Below are positions 19,452-27,980 of a stretch of DNA of 64,000 bases, one piece after another. The stretch is taken from NCBI RefSeq assembly GCF_018457165.1, contig NZ_JAFMNX010000003.1:310001-374000 (forward strand), in the 5' to 3' direction. Under the pieces are notes generated by a model. That model had not been told where the DNA came from, did no database searches, and saw nothing but the letters and a program-made list of their open reading frames with translations. Position numbers and translations under genes: made by a program. Source of the stretch: Tianweitania aestuarii (GTDB taxonomy: Bacteria > Pseudomonadota > Alphaproteobacteria > Rhizobiales > Rhizobiaceae). The number at the start of each line of letters is the position of its first letter. Position 1 is the stretch's first letter.

Positions 19452-20102
19452 TCAGGCCGCGCGCTGTTTGGCGCTGCGAATGGCTGCAAAGAAAGCGTCG
19501 ATCAGCGCCGCGTCCTTGATCCCCGGCGCACGCTCGACACCCGACGAAATATCCAGTCCGGATGGGTGAACGCGCGCCAAGGCGTCGCCGACATTCGACG
19601 CGTTGAGCCCTCCGGAAAGCATGTAAGGCAGCGAAGCGTCAAGGCCATGGAGCAGCGACCAATCGAACGTGATGCCGTTGCCGCCCGGAAGGTCCGCGCC
19701 CTTGGGTGGCTTGGCATCGAAAAGAAGACGATCGGCCACGCCGGCATAGTCTTGCGCATGGGTGAGATCGTCCGCCGTGGAGATCGACAGCGCTTTCATG
19801 ACGGGCAGGCCATATCGCGCTTTGACCGCCGATACCCGCTCGGGCGTTTCCCCGCCATGCAGCTGCAGCACATCCGGCTGAACAGCGGACACGATGGTGT
19901 CCAGCGCTTGATCATCGGCATTCACCGTCACAACCACGGTTTGCGCCCGGCCGCGCGCCAGCTGCCGCAAAGGAGCAGCGGTGTCAGCCGACACATTGCG
20001 CGGGCTCTTGGGAAAGAAGATGAAGCCGATATGGCTTGCACCATTGTCCAGCGCGGCGTTCACGGTTTCGGGCGTGGAAAGCCCGCAGATCTTGATATCC
20101 AT
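19452..20102 (-). CDS. trpF: Phosphoribosylanthranilate isomerase
   Basis: TIM-barrel isomerase of 216 residues, third step from anthranilate to tryptophan. MDIKICGLSTPE is the standard N-terminus, with the catalytic cysteine at residue 6; VLQLHGGETPERV, LFDAKPP with the catalytic aspartate, and LSGGLNASNV and GLDISSGVERAPGIKD phosphate loops follow. Start at ATG 20102 because the homology begins there; the longer frame to 20165 would overlap the upstream gene. No clear ribosome site is seen. It lies 28 bp after the YgjP-type gene. Confidence 0.94.
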   Translation of the reverse strand: MDIKICGLSTPETVNAALDNGASHIGFIFFPKSPRNVSADTAAPLRQLARGRAQTVVVTVNADDQALDTIVSAVQPDVLQLHGGETPERVSAVKARYGLPVMKALSISTADDLTHAQDYAGVADRLLFDAKPPKGADLPGGNGITFDWSLLHGLDASLPYMLSGGLNASNVGDALARVHPSGLDISSGVERAPGIKDAALIDAFFAAIRSAKQRAA

Positions 20103-20130
20103 AGAGAAGGAGATAGCGGCGCGACCGCGC

Positions 20131-20892
20131 TTATTCAAACGCAATCGCCTGCAGGGCGCCGCCATTCTTCTTCAGCCAGGCCTTGCAGCGGTCGGTATCC
20201 GGGCACAGCGCACGGCATAGCGCCCAGAACTGCGGACCGTGGTTCATTTCCTTGAGATGCGCGACCTCGTGAGCGACGAGGTAATCGATCACAACCGGCG
20301 GGGCCATCATGATGCGCCAGGAAAAGGACAAACCGCCATCGGCGGTGCAGGAGCCCCAGCGGCTGGTCGTGTCCTTGAAGCGGACAGATCTTGCCTTGCG
20401 CCCGACGGTTGCCGTGTGTTTGGCGACCAGCGCCTCAATGTCGCGCTTGGCTTCGCGCTTGAGGAAATCGCTGACCCGGCGCGGCAGATGCGCTTCGTCG
20501 CCATGCACATGAAGAACCGGGCTGCCGTCGACGGCGCCGATCGACACCGCGCCGCGTCTGCCTGGCTCATGCACGATGAGGTGCGGTACGCCGCGAAGGG
20601 GAATGCGCACGCCGGCCCGCACGATCGGCTTGTCGGGATATTTCGCCAGCCGCGTTTCGAGCCATTGGGTATGCCTGGCGATGAAGCGGTCGACATCGCG
20701 CAGGGAAATGCCGGGCGGCGTGGTGACGCGCAAACCGCGTCCGCCGACATCGATGCGCAGGGTCAACCGCGTGGAGCGCTGGTTCTGCACGATCTTGAGG
20801 GGCAGGGTGCGTCCGGCCACATCAAGCGCACGCTCCACCGGCGGCGCGATGGCCGGTTTGCGGGAACGGGAAAAGGCGGACAGGAGACCCAT
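20131..20892 (-). CDS. YgjP-type zinc metalloprotease (DUF45)
   Basis: A 253-residue protein with the gluzincin-like motif HEVAHL (His208, Glu209, His212) and a third ligand in NHGPQFW downstream, plus SRWGSCTADGGLSFSWRIMMAP, split here by position rather than gap, just before. This is the YgjP/WssB pattern related to SprT-like metallopeptidases. Cytosolic, no signal peptide. Substrate unknown. It is the first gene before trpF in this strand and may share its promoter with the trp cluster. The start at 20892 (MGLLSAFSR) is preferred to the longer frame at 20940, which would run into a terminator hairpin. Confidence 0.85.
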   Translation of the reverse strand: MGLLSAFSRSRKPAIAPPVERALDVAGRTLPLKIVQNQRSTRLTLRIDVGGRGLRVTTPPGISLRDVDRFIARHTQWLETRLAKYPDKPIVRAGVRIPLRGVPHLIVHEPGRRGAVSIGAVDGSPVLHVHGDEAHLPRRVSDFLKREAKRDIEALVAKHTATVGRKARSVRFKDTTSRWGSCTADGGLSFSWRIMMAPPVVIDYLVAHEVAHLKEMNHGPQFWALCRALCPDTDRCKAWLKKNGGALQAIAFE

Positions 20893-20936
20893 GGGGTGAG
20901 CTAACGCGATTCGCGCCTCTTGAAGAAGCTTGAGAC

Positions 20937-20969
20937 GCAAAAAACGGCGCCCCTTGCGAGGCGCCGTTT
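20937..20969 (-). terminator. Intrinsic terminator of the DUF2852 gene
   Basis: Perfect 10-bp stem (AAACGGCGCC 20942-20951 with GGCGCCGTTT 20960-20969), eight-base loop. Read on the - strand it is followed by a run of six T, 28 bases past the stop at 20997. Confidence 0.85.
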
Positions 20970-20996
20970 CCTTGGCTCAGGTGATCGAGGCGTGGA

Positions 20997-21431
20997 TCAA
21001 ACGCCCGGATCGCGGATTTCGGTCGAACCGGTGGTCTGCGGACGGGTGTTGCGGTTGTTCATGAACCGGTCGAACTCGTCCTGGTCCTTGGCGCGGCGCA
21101 GTTCGCGGACATAGGCGTCGAACTCGTCGCGGGCTTCATCCAGCTTGCGGCGCTCTTCTTCGAGACGGTTGAGCTCGGCCGAGCGCCAATCGTCGAAGGC
21201 CACATTGCCGGTGGAGTTGAAGCCGCCGCCGAAATGGCGGGACCGCTTGGCGGCGCAATTCTTGAACCAGCCTTCGCCGTTCATCATGCGCTTAAAGCCG
21301 TCCAGCCGGTCGCCCCACAGAATATAGCCCAGCATGGCCAGGCCGAGAGGCCAAAAGACCACGAAGCCGACTACCATGAGCGCAATGGTCGCCGGCGTCC
21401 AGGCCGGTCGGATCAGTGCAGTCGTGTTCAT
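20997..21431 (-). CDS. DUF2852 membrane protein
   Basis: A 144-residue protein with one strong hydrophobic region (about residues 13-37, LMVVGFVVFWPLGLAMLGYILW) followed by a charged segment with an alpha-helical, probably coiled-coil stretch rich in Glu and Arg (LNRLEEERRKLDEARDEF). This matches the DUF2852 family of Alphaproteobacteria as I know it; function is not known. Start at ATG 21431, preceded by AAGGAA; the longer frame to 21497 lacks support. Single gene with its own terminator. Probably inner-membrane with a cytoplasmic tail. Confidence 0.82.
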   Translation of the reverse strand: MNTTALIRPAWTPATIALMVVGFVVFWPLGLAMLGYILWGDRLDGFKRMMNGEGWFKNCAAKRSRHFGGGFNSTGNVAFDDWRSAELNRLEEERRKLDEARDEFDAYVRELRRAKDQDEFDRFMNNRNTRPQTTGSTEIRDPGV

Positions 21432-21539
21432 TTGCTTGCGTTCCTTCGTTTGGAAAACAACCGACATCGGCTGCTTGATTTTGAGATGGGAGACCAAATC
21501 AGGCGATTCAAGACAGCATTGTTGAAAACCGGATAAGCC

Positions 21540-22691
21540 TCAGTTTTTCCTCGATCTTTTCCATGTTTCCAGCGCATGAACCAGCAGCCCTGCCAGAAGG
21601 CCCCAGAAGGCCGAGCCGATGCCGCCAAGCACCAGACCGGACGCTGTCACCACGAAGGCGGTCACAGCAGGAAATCGCTCGACGGGATTGGTCACCGACA
21701 GCGAGATCGCGTTGATGAAGGAGCCGAGCAGGCCTAGCCCCGCCACCACCACGATGAACACCGGCGGCAGCACGGCCACAAGCGCCACCAGCGAAGCGCC
21801 GAACACCGCGAAGCCAAGATAGGTCGCGGCATAGAACCAGCTTGTTTTCCAGCGCTGCGCCGGATCGGGATGCGCGTCCTGACCGGTGCAGAAAGCCGCC
21901 GCCATGGCCGAAAGGTTGCTCGGCCCGGCACCAAACGGCGCTGACAGGAGCGAAACGAGGCCGGTGGTCGCAATGATGGGTCCCGGCGTCGGCTGGTAGC
22001 CATCGGCTTTCAGAACGGCCAGGCCCGACAGGTTCTGCGAGGCCATCGTGACGAGATAAAGCGGGATCGAAAGACCGAGAAACGTCGCAAAGGAGAAGGT
22101 CGGCGCGGTGAAAACCAGCGTGGACACTTCGGGGCTCGGAAACGCAATGATCCGCCCGAGCGCCACCGCCAGCACGGCGCCCGCCACGAGCACGATCAGG
22201 ATCGACAGCGTCGGGCTGAACAAGCGTGCCACGAAAAACAGCGCCACAATCGGCAAAACAAGCACCGGATCGGTGCCGATCGCCCGAGCGACATCGGCTA
22301 CGAAAACAAACAGGATGCCGGCCAGCATGCCTGACGACACCGCCATCGGGATCCGTGCTACGAGCCGCATCAAAGGACGCAGCAGACCGGTCCCAACGAG
22401 CAAAAACGCCGTCATGAGAAAAGCGCCCACGGCATCTCCCATCGTGAAACCCTGGCTCGCCGCGACCAGGGCCAGACCGGGCGTCGACCATGCGGTCACG
22501 ATCGGCATGCGGGTGCGCCAGGACAGAATCAAGGACGACACAACCAGCGCCAAACAGATCGCGGTGACCGCGCTGGCCGTCTGGTCCGGCGTCGCGCCCA
22601 CGGCGTTCAAGGCGGCCAGAACAATCGCCAGCGTGCTGGAAAAGCCGACAAATGCGCCGACAAAGGCCGAAACCGGGATCGACAAGCGCAT
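21540..22691 (-). CDS. benE: BenE-family benzoate/aromatic acid:proton symporter
   Basis: Inner-membrane transporter of 383 residues with about 11-12 hydrophobic helices and the BenE family pattern (WSTPGLALVAASQG, PFGAGPSNLSAMAAAFCTGQDAHPDPAQRW read as separate motifs before and after residue 260). BenE in Acinetobacter imports benzoate, but many homologues sit without aromatic catabolism genes, as here, so substrate is uncertain. It starts two bases after the stop of an alpha/beta hydrolase on the same strand, implying translational coupling and possibly a shared function. Confidence 0.85.
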   Translation of the reverse strand: MRLSIPVSAFVGAFVGFSSTLAIVLAALNAVGATPDQTASAVTAICLALVVSSLILSWRTRMPIVTAWSTPGLALVAASQGFTMGDAVGAFLMTAFLLVGTGLLRPLMRLVARIPMAVSSGMLAGILFVFVADVARAIGTDPVLVLPIVALFFVARLFSPTLSILIVLVAGAVLAVALGRIIAFPSPEVSTLVFTAPTFSFATFLGLSIPLYLVTMASQNLSGLAVLKADGYQPTPGPIIATTGLVSLLSAPFGAGPSNLSAMAAAFCTGQDAHPDPAQRWKTSWFYAATYLGFAVFGASLVALVAVLPPVFIVVVAGLGLLGSFINAISLSVTNPVERFPAVTAFVVTASGLVLGGIGSAFWGLLAGLLVHALETWKRSRKN

Positions 22692-22693
22692 GA

Positions 22694-23512
22694 TCAGCGG
22701 ACCTGTTCAACCAGACTGGAAACGCTGCGGGTGATCAGGTCGAGATCCTGCGGCCGGGAAAGACGGTGATCGCCATCGGGAACGAGCGACAGCGTGACAT
22801 TGTCGGCCGGCAGATGCTCGACGAGCTTCAGCGCATGGCTGTGCGGCACGTCCGGATCGGCCATGCCCTGGATGATCGTGACGGGACAATGCGTGTCGAT
22901 CAAACCGGTCAGCACCCGGTTCTGCTCGCCGTCTTCGAACAGCGCCCGCGTATAGATGTTGGGCTGGTCGGAATATTGCGACGGTTCTTCGAGATAGCCC
23001 AGCGTTTCGATCTGCTCTTTTTGCTTCCTGGAAAGAAGCGGCTGCATCAGGTCGCTGGTGAAATCGGGTGCCGGCGCGATCAGAAGCAGGCCGGCGATGC
23101 GGCCGCGATCGCCGCGTCTGTTCAGTTCCTGCACCATGCGCAAGGTGATCCACCCGCCCATGGAAGACCCGACAAGGATCTGCGGACCTTCGGTGACCTG
23201 GTCGAGCACGGCGAGCGATTGGGCGAGCCACAGCGAGATCGTGCCGTCGGCAAACTCGCCGCCCGACAGGCCGTGGCCGGAATAATCGTGGCGGGTGAAC
23301 TGCAATCCGTTTTGGGCGGCATGCGCGGCCAGCACTTCGGCCTTCGTGCCGGTCATGTCGGACCGATAACCGCCGAGCCACATCAGGCCGGGCGCCGACC
23401 CCTTGGCATGGCGATATGCGATGCTTACATCACCGACATCGAGGCGGCCTGCGATCTCGTTCGTGGCGTTTGTCGGTGCCCCCGTGGTGTCCATCCGCTC
23501 AGTTCCTTGCAT
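22694..23512 (-). CDS. Alpha/beta hydrolase
   Basis: Serine hydrolase of about 272 residues. The nucleophile elbow is GSSMGGW, the oxyanion region is in LGGYRSDMTGTKA, and the catalytic acid and histidine lie in GMADPDVPHSH and PDGDHRLSRPQD. It resembles small acyl-ester or thioesterase-like hydrolases of Alphaproteobacteria (palmitoyl-protein thioesterase ABHD10-like). The start at 23512 has GGGAGG six bases before it; ATG 23527, also with a good ribosome site, is an alternative. It is followed at two bases by benE, and is divergent from infC. Confidence 0.82.
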   Translation of the reverse strand: MQGTERMDTTGAPTNATNEIAGRLDVGDVSIAYRHAKGSAPGLMWLGGYRSDMTGTKAEVLAAHAAQNGLQFTRHDYSGHGLSGGEFADGTISLWLAQSLAVLDQVTEGPQILVGSSMGGWITLRMVQELNRRGDRGRIAGLLLIAPAPDFTSDLMQPLLSRKQKEQIETLGYLEEPSQYSDQPNIYTRALFEDGEQNRVLTGLIDTHCPVTIIQGMADPDVPHSHALKLVEHLPADNVTLSLVPDGDHRLSRPQDLDLITRSVSSLVEQVR

Positions 23513-23605
23513 CACCGGCCCTCCCATCGCTGCCCCCTCGCATCCCCGCTTGTTCAGGCCGGATGTAGTCCAACGAACGGCCGAAAAGCAGGTTTCTGAT
23601 CGCAA

Positions 23606-23622
23606 CAGGTGATTTTCACCTG
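23606..23622. promoter_or_regulatory. Inverted repeat in the hydrolase/infC divergent region
   Basis: Seven-base arms CAGGTGA (23606-23612) and TCACCTG (23616-23622) with a three-base spacer. It lies 12 bases before a TTGACA hexamer. Operator-like, but a single copy. Confidence 0.3.
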
Positions 23623-23633
23623 CCAATGTGCTA

Positions 23634-23663
23634 TTGACACATCGAGCGTGGGAACGACATTCC
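23634..23663 (+). promoter_or_regulatory. Probable sigma-70-type promoter of infC
   Basis: TTGACA at 23634-23639 is a perfect -35 hexamer. A weak -10 (ACATTC/CATTCC) follows with 17-18 bp spacing, which is typical of alphaproteobacterial promoters. It lies about 85 bp before the infC start. Confidence 0.5.
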
Positions 23664-23745
23664 CCCTCATCGTGTTGTGCCGTGTGTCTCGAACACCGGC
23701 AAGCCGATCGTCGACCGTTCGTTCAATAACCAGGAGAGTACGACC

Positions 23746-24282
23746 ATTCGCAGACCATTCAAAGCCGCGCCGGCAACCAAGGACGGCCCACGGTCCAACC
23801 GGGATATCCGGGTTCCACGGGTCCAGCTGATTGATGACACGGGCGCCAATCGCGGCAACGTCTCTATTCAGGAAGCGCTTGAGATCGCCGAGCAGGCTGG
23901 GCTTGATCTCGTGGAAATCTCCCCCAATGCCGAGCCGCCGGTTTGTAAGATCCTCGATCTCGGCAAGCTGAAATATGCCAGCCAGAAAAAGGCTGCCGAA
24001 GCGCGCAAGAACCAGAAGACCATCGAGATCAAGGAGATCAAGATGCGTCCCAACATCGACACGCATGATTATGACGTGAAGATGCGGGCTGTTCATCGCT
24101 TCTTCGAGGAAGGCGACAAGGTCAAGCTGACCCTGCGCTTCCGTGGCCGCGAAATGGCCCACCTTGAACTGGGCATGGCGCTTTTGAACCGCGTCAAGGC
24201 GGAAACCGAGACGATTGCCAAGGTCGAGGCCGAGCCGAAGCTCGAAGGCCGTCAGATGATGATGGTTCTCGCCCCGAGATAG
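23746..24282 (+). CDS. infC: Translation initiation factor IF-3 with an ATT start codon
   Basis: IF3 (178 residues) binds the 30S subunit, blocks 50S joining and checks the start codon. The N-domain ([43 protein letters not shown]) and C-domain ([18 protein letters not shown]) are complete. I place the start at the ATT at 23746: rhizobial IF3 proteins begin MRRPFKA, the frame here reads ATT-CGC-AGA-CCA, and AGGAG lies nine bases upstream. No ATG is near; a GTG at 23677 would add 23 residues of unrelated sequence. ATT starts in infC are known and underlie its autoregulation, because IF3 rejects its own non-standard start. Confidence 0.95.
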   Translation: MRRPFKAAPATKDGPRSNRDIRVPRVQLIDDTGANRGNVSIQEALEIAEQAGLDLVEISPNAEPPVCKILDLGKLKYASQKKAAEARKNQKTIEIKEIKMRPNIDTHDYDVKMRAVHRFFEEGDKVKLTLRFRGREMAHLELGMALLNRVKAETETIAKVEAEPKLEGRQMMMVLAPR

Positions 24283-24330
24283 CCATGATCGGGGCGGATC
24301 AGCGTTCAACCCTGTTCCGGATGCCCTGTC

Positions 24331-24951
24331 ATGTCACGTGAAAATGCTCAGGCCATGGCGCGCTATCAATCGGCGCGCCGCATGGTCATAGGGGCGATGA
24401 TCGCCCTGATCTGCCTTCTGCTGGTTTTCAGCGCATCGGCTCAGCCGGAGCTCCGGCATGAGCAGATCGAGGCCTATGGCCTGGCCCTGATGCTTCTGGG
24501 CATCGCCGGGCGCTTGTGGTCGATCCTTTACATCGATGGGCACAAATCCACCTCGGTCGTGCAAACCGGGCCTTATTCGATCACCCGCAATCCGCTTTAC
24601 TTCTTTTCCAGCCTCGCTGCCCTGGGCGTCGGGGCACAAACCGGCAGTCTGCTCGTGGCGCTGGCCTGCGGCGTCATCTGCGCGATCTCCTTTCACGTCG
24701 TGGCAAGACGCGAAGAGCGCTATCTGACCACCGTTCTGGGCGCGCCCTACAGCGATTATCTCACCCGCGTGCCGCGCTTCTTTCCCAATCCGCTGATCTA
24801 CCGCGACCAGGCAACCGTGACGTTCCGGCCGAAGATCTTGAACAACACGCTTCTCGACGGGCTCGTGTTCTTTGCCTCGATCCCGTTCTTCGAGATGATC
24901 GAACGGGCGCAGGAAAGCGGCTTCATTCCGGTTCTCGTTCATCTGCTTTGA
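24331..24951 (+). CDS. Isoprenylcysteine methyltransferase-like membrane protein
   Basis: A 206-residue protein with hydrophobic helices near residues 20-38, 48-66, 88-125 and near the C-terminus. The motif TGPYSITRNPLYFFSSLAALG and the downstream RREERYLTTVLGAPYSDYLTR match the SAM-dependent ICMT/PEMT-like phospholipid or isoprenyl methyltransferase family (ICMT Pfam). Bacterial members have mostly unknown substrates. It lies 48 bp after infC on the same strand and before rpmI, so it may be part of the infC transcript. In most genomes infC is followed by rpmI directly, so this is an insertion in a conserved order. Confidence 0.85.
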   Translation: MSRENAQAMARYQSARRMVIGAMIALICLLLVFSASAQPELRHEQIEAYGLALMLLGIAGRLWSILYIDGHKSTSVVQTGPYSITRNPLYFFSSLAALGVGAQTGSLLVALACGVICAISFHVVARREERYLTTVLGAPYSDYLTRVPRFFPNPLIYRDQATVTFRPKILNNTLLDGLVFFASIPFFEMIERAQESGFIPVLVHLL

Positions 24952-25034
24952 GGCAGGGTTTGAAGCCAGTGCCTGAGGTCGCTCCGCGCGCTTGCGCTCG
25001 GGCGATCTTGCTGGTAGGAAGCGCCCGGTTAAAG

Positions 25035-25131
25035 GAGCCGTCCGGCAGGGCATGCCGTGGCGGCTCTCAATGCTGTTCGAGCCACCGGTCTTCAACCACA
25101 GGCTCGAACCCAAAAAAGCGCCGCTCGGCGC
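25035..25131 (+). promoter_or_regulatory. Structured leader upstream of rpmI-rplT
   Basis: Three successive hairpins: GAGCCG (25035-25040) with CGGCTC (25061-25066), enclosing CGGCA (25043-25047) with TGCCG (25053-25057); GTTCGAGCC (25075-25083) with GGCTCGAAC (25101-25109); and GCGCC (25118-25122) with GGCGC (25127-25131). They end 24 bases before the rpmI start. In other bacteria L20 represses this operon by binding such a leader; that is the likely role. Confidence 0.45.
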
Positions 25132-25155
25132 GATAAGAATGGAGTTGTAAGCAAA

Positions 25156-25359
25156 ATGCCCAAGATGAAGACCAAGTCCGCTGCAAAAAAGCGGTTCAAG
25201 ATCACGGCCACCGGCAAGGTGCTGGCAGCTGCTGCCGGCAAGCGTCACGGCATGATCAAGCGCTCCAACAAGTTCATTCGCGATGCCCGCGGCACGATGG
25301 TTCTTGCTGAACCGGACGGCAAGAAGGTCATCAAGAATTTCCTCCCGAACGGCCTTTAA
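25156..25359 (+). CDS. rpmI: Ribosomal protein L35
   Basis: A 67-residue, strongly basic 50S protein beginning [14 protein letters not shown], with HGMIKRSNK and a C-terminal KNFLPNGL, all typical of bacterial L35. The start is ATG 25156; the open frame extends upstream to 25057 but that part is the leader RNA and has no homology. It is followed 36 bp on by rplT, with an AAGGAG site, so both are cotranscribed. Confidence 0.97.
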   Translation: MPKMKTKSAAKKRFKITATGKVLAAAAGKRHGMIKRSNKFIRDARGTMVLAEPDGKKVIKNFLPNGL

Positions 25360-25395
25360 GTCGTTCACTGGATCGCGTTTTAAGGAGATCATGAC

Positions 25396-25797
25396 ATGGC
25401 ACGTGTCAAACGCGGCGTAACGTCCCACGCCAAGCACAAGAAGGTCCTCAAGCAGGCCCGCGGCTTCTACGGCCGTCGCAAGAACACCATCCGCATCGCC
25501 AAGCAGGCAGTCGAAAAGTCGCTGCAATATGCTTACCGCGATCGCAAGAACCGCAAGCGCAACTTCCGCGCTCTGTGGGTCCAGCGCATCAACGCCGCCG
25601 TTCGCGAGCATGGCCTGACCTATGGCCGCTTCATCGACGGTTTGAACAAGTCTGGCATCGAAATCGATCGCAAGATCCTGTCCGACATGGCGATCCATGA
25701 GCCGGTTGCCTTCGCTGCTTTGGTTGAAAAGGCCAAGGTGGCGCTGGAATACCTCAAGGACACCACGCCGGGTGCCTACGAGCGCGCAGTAGCCTAA
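25396..25797 (+). CDS. rplT: Ribosomal protein L20
   Basis: A 133-residue basic 50S protein required for early 23S assembly. [20 protein letters not shown] is the long N-terminal extension that reaches into rRNA, and the globular C-domain ([20 protein letters not shown]) is complete. In E. coli L20 represses its own operon. An AAGGAG ribosome site precedes the ATG. A hairpin pair separates it from pheS. Confidence 0.98.
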   Translation: MARVKRGVTSHAKHKKVLKQARGFYGRRKNTIRIAKQAVEKSLQYAYRDRKNRKRNFRALWVQRINAAVREHGLTYGRFIDGLNKSGIEIDRKILSDMAIHEPVAFAALVEKAKVALEYLKDTTPGAYERAVA

Positions 25798-25807
25798 CTG
25801 CTAGCGC

Positions 25808-25870
25808 TTCCCAAGCACGTCTAAAAACTGATTTGGGAAACCCGCGCTGGCAGGGCTGGCGCGGGTTTTT
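25808..25870 (+). terminator. Terminator or attenuator between rplT and pheS
   Basis: A first hairpin pairs TTCCCAA (25808-25814) with TTGGGAA (25833-25839). A second, terminator-like one pairs AAACCCGCGC (25838-25847) with GCGCGGGTTT (25859-25868) and runs into five T. The two share bases 25838-25839 and so compete slightly. It lies 45 bases before pheS and may limit read-through from rplT or act as an attenuator. Confidence 0.75.
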
Positions 25871-25914
25871 CTTATGTCGAAACGCGACAGTGACCGTCGC
25901 AGCATGAGCCTGAG

Positions 25915-27003
25915 ATGAGCAACGATCTGGAAAATCTCGAAAGCAGCGTTCTCGCTGATATCGAAGCCGCATCCGACGAAGCCGCGCTGGAAAATGTGCG
26001 GGTCGCAGCACTCGGCAAGAAGGGCTCTGTGTCGGAGCTGCTCAAGACGCTCGGCAAGATGTCGGCCGAAGAACGCCAGGTCCAGGGACCAGCGATCAAC
26101 GGCCTGAAGACCCGCGTCACCGAAGCGCTGGCTGCCCGCAAGGCTTCACTGCGCCAGGTCGCCATTGCCGCCCGCCTTGCTTCCGAAAAGCTCGATGTGA
26201 CATTGCCGGTGCGGTCATCCCCGGCAGAGCGTGGCCGCATCCATCCGATCAGCCAGGTCATCGACGAGATCGCCGCGATCTTCGGCGATCTCGGTTTCAC
26301 CATCGCCGAAGGCCCGGATGTCGAAAGCGATTACTATAACTTCACCGCGCTGAACTTCCCCGAAGGTCATCCGGCGCGTGAAATGCACGACACCTTCTTC
26401 TTCCAGCCGGATGAAAAGGGCGAGCGCAAGCTGCTGCGCACCCACACCTCTCCCGTGCAGATCCGCACGATGGAGATGCAGAAGCCGCCCATCCGCATCG
26501 TTATTCCCGGCAAGACCTATCGCCAGGACAGCGACGCCACCCATTCGCCGATGTTTCATCAGGTCGAAGGTCTGGTGGTCGATAAATCCGCCAATATCGG
26601 CAACCTGAAATGGGTGCTGGAAGAGTTCTGCAAGGCCTTCTTCGAGGTGCCGTCGGTCACGATGCGCTTTCGCCCGAGCTTCTTTCCCTTCACCGAACCG
26701 TCGATGGAAGTCGACATCCAGTGCGATCGCTCGCGTCCGGGCGAAGTGCGCTTCGGCGAAGGCAATGACTGGATGGAGATCCTGGGCTGCGGCATGGTTC
26801 ATCCCAATGTCCTGCGCGCCGGCGGTCTTGATCCCGATGAATATCAGGGCTTCGCCTGGGGTATGGGTATCGACCGCATCGCCATGCTGAAATACGGCAT
26901 GCCCGATCTGCGCGCCTTTTTCGACGCAGATGTTCGCTGGCTGCAGCATTACGGCTTCCGCCCGCTCGACATGCCGACCTTGTTTGGCGGCTTGAGCTCT
27001 TAA
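25915..27003 (+). CDS. pheS: Phenylalanyl-tRNA synthetase alpha subunit
   Basis: Class II synthetase catalytic subunit of 362 residues. An N-terminal coiled-coil segment (about 1-90) is followed by motif 1 near [10 protein letters not shown], motif 2 [21 protein letters not shown], presented here as two parts around residue 205, and motif 3 in [13 protein letters not shown]. It pairs with PheT in an alpha2-beta2 enzyme charging tRNA-Phe. The ATG at 25915 gives the usual N-terminus. Unusually, two genes separate it from pheT. Confidence 0.97.
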   Translation: MSNDLENLESSVLADIEAASDEAALENVRVAALGKKGSVSELLKTLGKMSAEERQVQGPAINGLKTRVTEALAARKASLRQVAIAARLASEKLDVTLPVRSSPAERGRIHPISQVIDEIAAIFGDLGFTIAEGPDVESDYYNFTALNFPEGHPAREMHDTFFFQPDEKGERKLLRTHTSPVQIRTMEMQKPPIRIVIPGKTYRQDSDATHSPMFHQVEGLVVDKSANIGNLKWVLEEFCKAFFEVPSVTMRFRPSFFPFTEPSMEVDIQCDRSRPGEVRFGEGNDWMEILGCGMVHPNVLRAGGLDPDEYQGFAWGMGIDRIAMLKYGMPDLRAFFDADVRWLQHYGFRPLDMPTLFGGLSS

Positions 27004-27012
27004 GGAATTAAA

Positions 27013-27570
27013 TTGGCTAAACCGCTTACCCACACCTTCACGCCGGAGGCTCTCAGGACGTTCGACAAGAAAAAGGTCGAGACGATCCGTGAAAACGCCC
27101 TGCGTCTGGGTGCCGACGATCTTGTTGAAATGTGCGACCTCGATCTGGCCGAGCGCAAACCGGTTGTCGCCAGCCGCTCCAGCACGCCGCGCGTGGCTGG
27201 CGGATCGACCCGCCGGCTCGCTTCGGACAGCACGGCGTCGCGCGCCAACATGTTTGTCAGCGGCTATCATGTCGTGAGCGAAAGCGAGCTTGGTATCGTC
27301 GATCTCGGCGACGGGCGCTTCTGGAGCCATGCCGTTGCGACCGGCGACGCGGATCCGGATCTGAGCGTCAATGGCGGTGCCTATCTGGCGCTGCACAAGA
27401 ACAAGACGGTTGCGTCGCATCGCCAGGGCAAGATCATCGGCTTCCGCAAGGTGTCCGACGGCGATGGCGACGGCGTCGAATTCCTCGTGGATGCCGAGCC
27501 GAAAGCCCGCGCCTGGGTTGGTGCCGGTTCGGGTGAGATCGGTTTCAAGTGGAGCCAAATCCGGCGATGA
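27013..27570 (+). CDS. Unknown protein between pheS and pheT
   Basis: A 185-residue protein starting at TTG with AAGGA upstream, nine bases after pheS. The N-terminal part (about 1-50) looks helical (FTPEALRTFDKKKVETIREN); residues 50-75 are Ser/Thr/Arg-rich and probably disordered; the C-terminal 100 residues are beta-rich (YHVVSESELGIVDLGDGRFW, then FLVDAEPKARAWVGAG). No signal peptide or membrane segment. I do not recognise the family. Its stop overlaps the GFA-family gene start (ATGA), so it is translated as part of the pheS-pheT operon. Confidence 0.72.
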   Translation: MAKPLTHTFTPEALRTFDKKKVETIRENALRLGADDLVEMCDLDLAERKPVVASRSSTPRVAGGSTRRLASDSTASRANMFVSGYHVVSESELGIVDLGDGRFWSHAVATGDADPDLSVNGGAYLALHKNKTVASHRQGKIIGFRKVSDGDGDGVEFLVDAEPKARAWVGAGSGEIGFKWSQIRR

Positions 27571-27971
27571 GCCATCACACCGCGTCCTGCCGTTGTGGCG
27601 CGATCCGTTTCGAAGCCCACAGCGATCCCGTGTTTTCCGGTTATTGCCATTGCACGGACTGCCGGCGTGCCACGGGTTCGCCGGTTGCGGCTTTCGTCGG
27701 CTTCAACACGCAGGATTCGCGGTTCATCGGCAAGGCGCCGGCAACCTTTGGCAAGGCGCCGGTGACGCGGTCCTTCTGTGCCGATTGCGGCGCACCGATC
27801 GCTTATGCCGATGCGCGATTGCCTGATCGCGTCTTCATCATGCTTGGCGCGATGGACGCGCCCAACGATTATCCGCCGACCATGCACAGCTATGCCGGCA
27901 ATGCCTTGTCATTCTTTCATCTCGACGACGATCTGCCTCGGCTGGAAGCGAACGCCGTACCGAGACCCTAA
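27567..27971 (+). CDS. GFA-family zinc protein
   Basis: A 134-residue protein of the GFA (glutathione-dependent formaldehyde-activating, CENP-V-like) fold. The zinc ligands are Cys8 and Cys10 (CRCG), Cys27, Cys29 and Cys32 (CHCTDC), and Cys71 and Cys74 (CADCG). Few members have a proven activity; formaldehyde-glutathione adduct formation was described for one and later questioned. The start at 27567 overlaps the previous stop; the longer frame from 27549 has no support. It ends ten bases before pheT. Confidence 0.88.
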   Translation: MSHHTASCRCGAIRFEAHSDPVFSGYCHCTDCRRATGSPVAAFVGFNTQDSRFIGKAPATFGKAPVTRSFCADCGAPIAYADARLPDRVFIMLGAMDAPNDYPPTMHSYAGNALSFFHLDDDLPRLEANAVPRP

Positions 27972-27980
27972 GGAGCGGTC

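Noticed and set aside
25075-25109. GTTCGAGCC/GGCTCGAAC resembling tRNA T-arm sequence
   Set aside because: No acceptor, D or anticodon arms on either strand; the loop is 17 bases. It is a leader hairpin.
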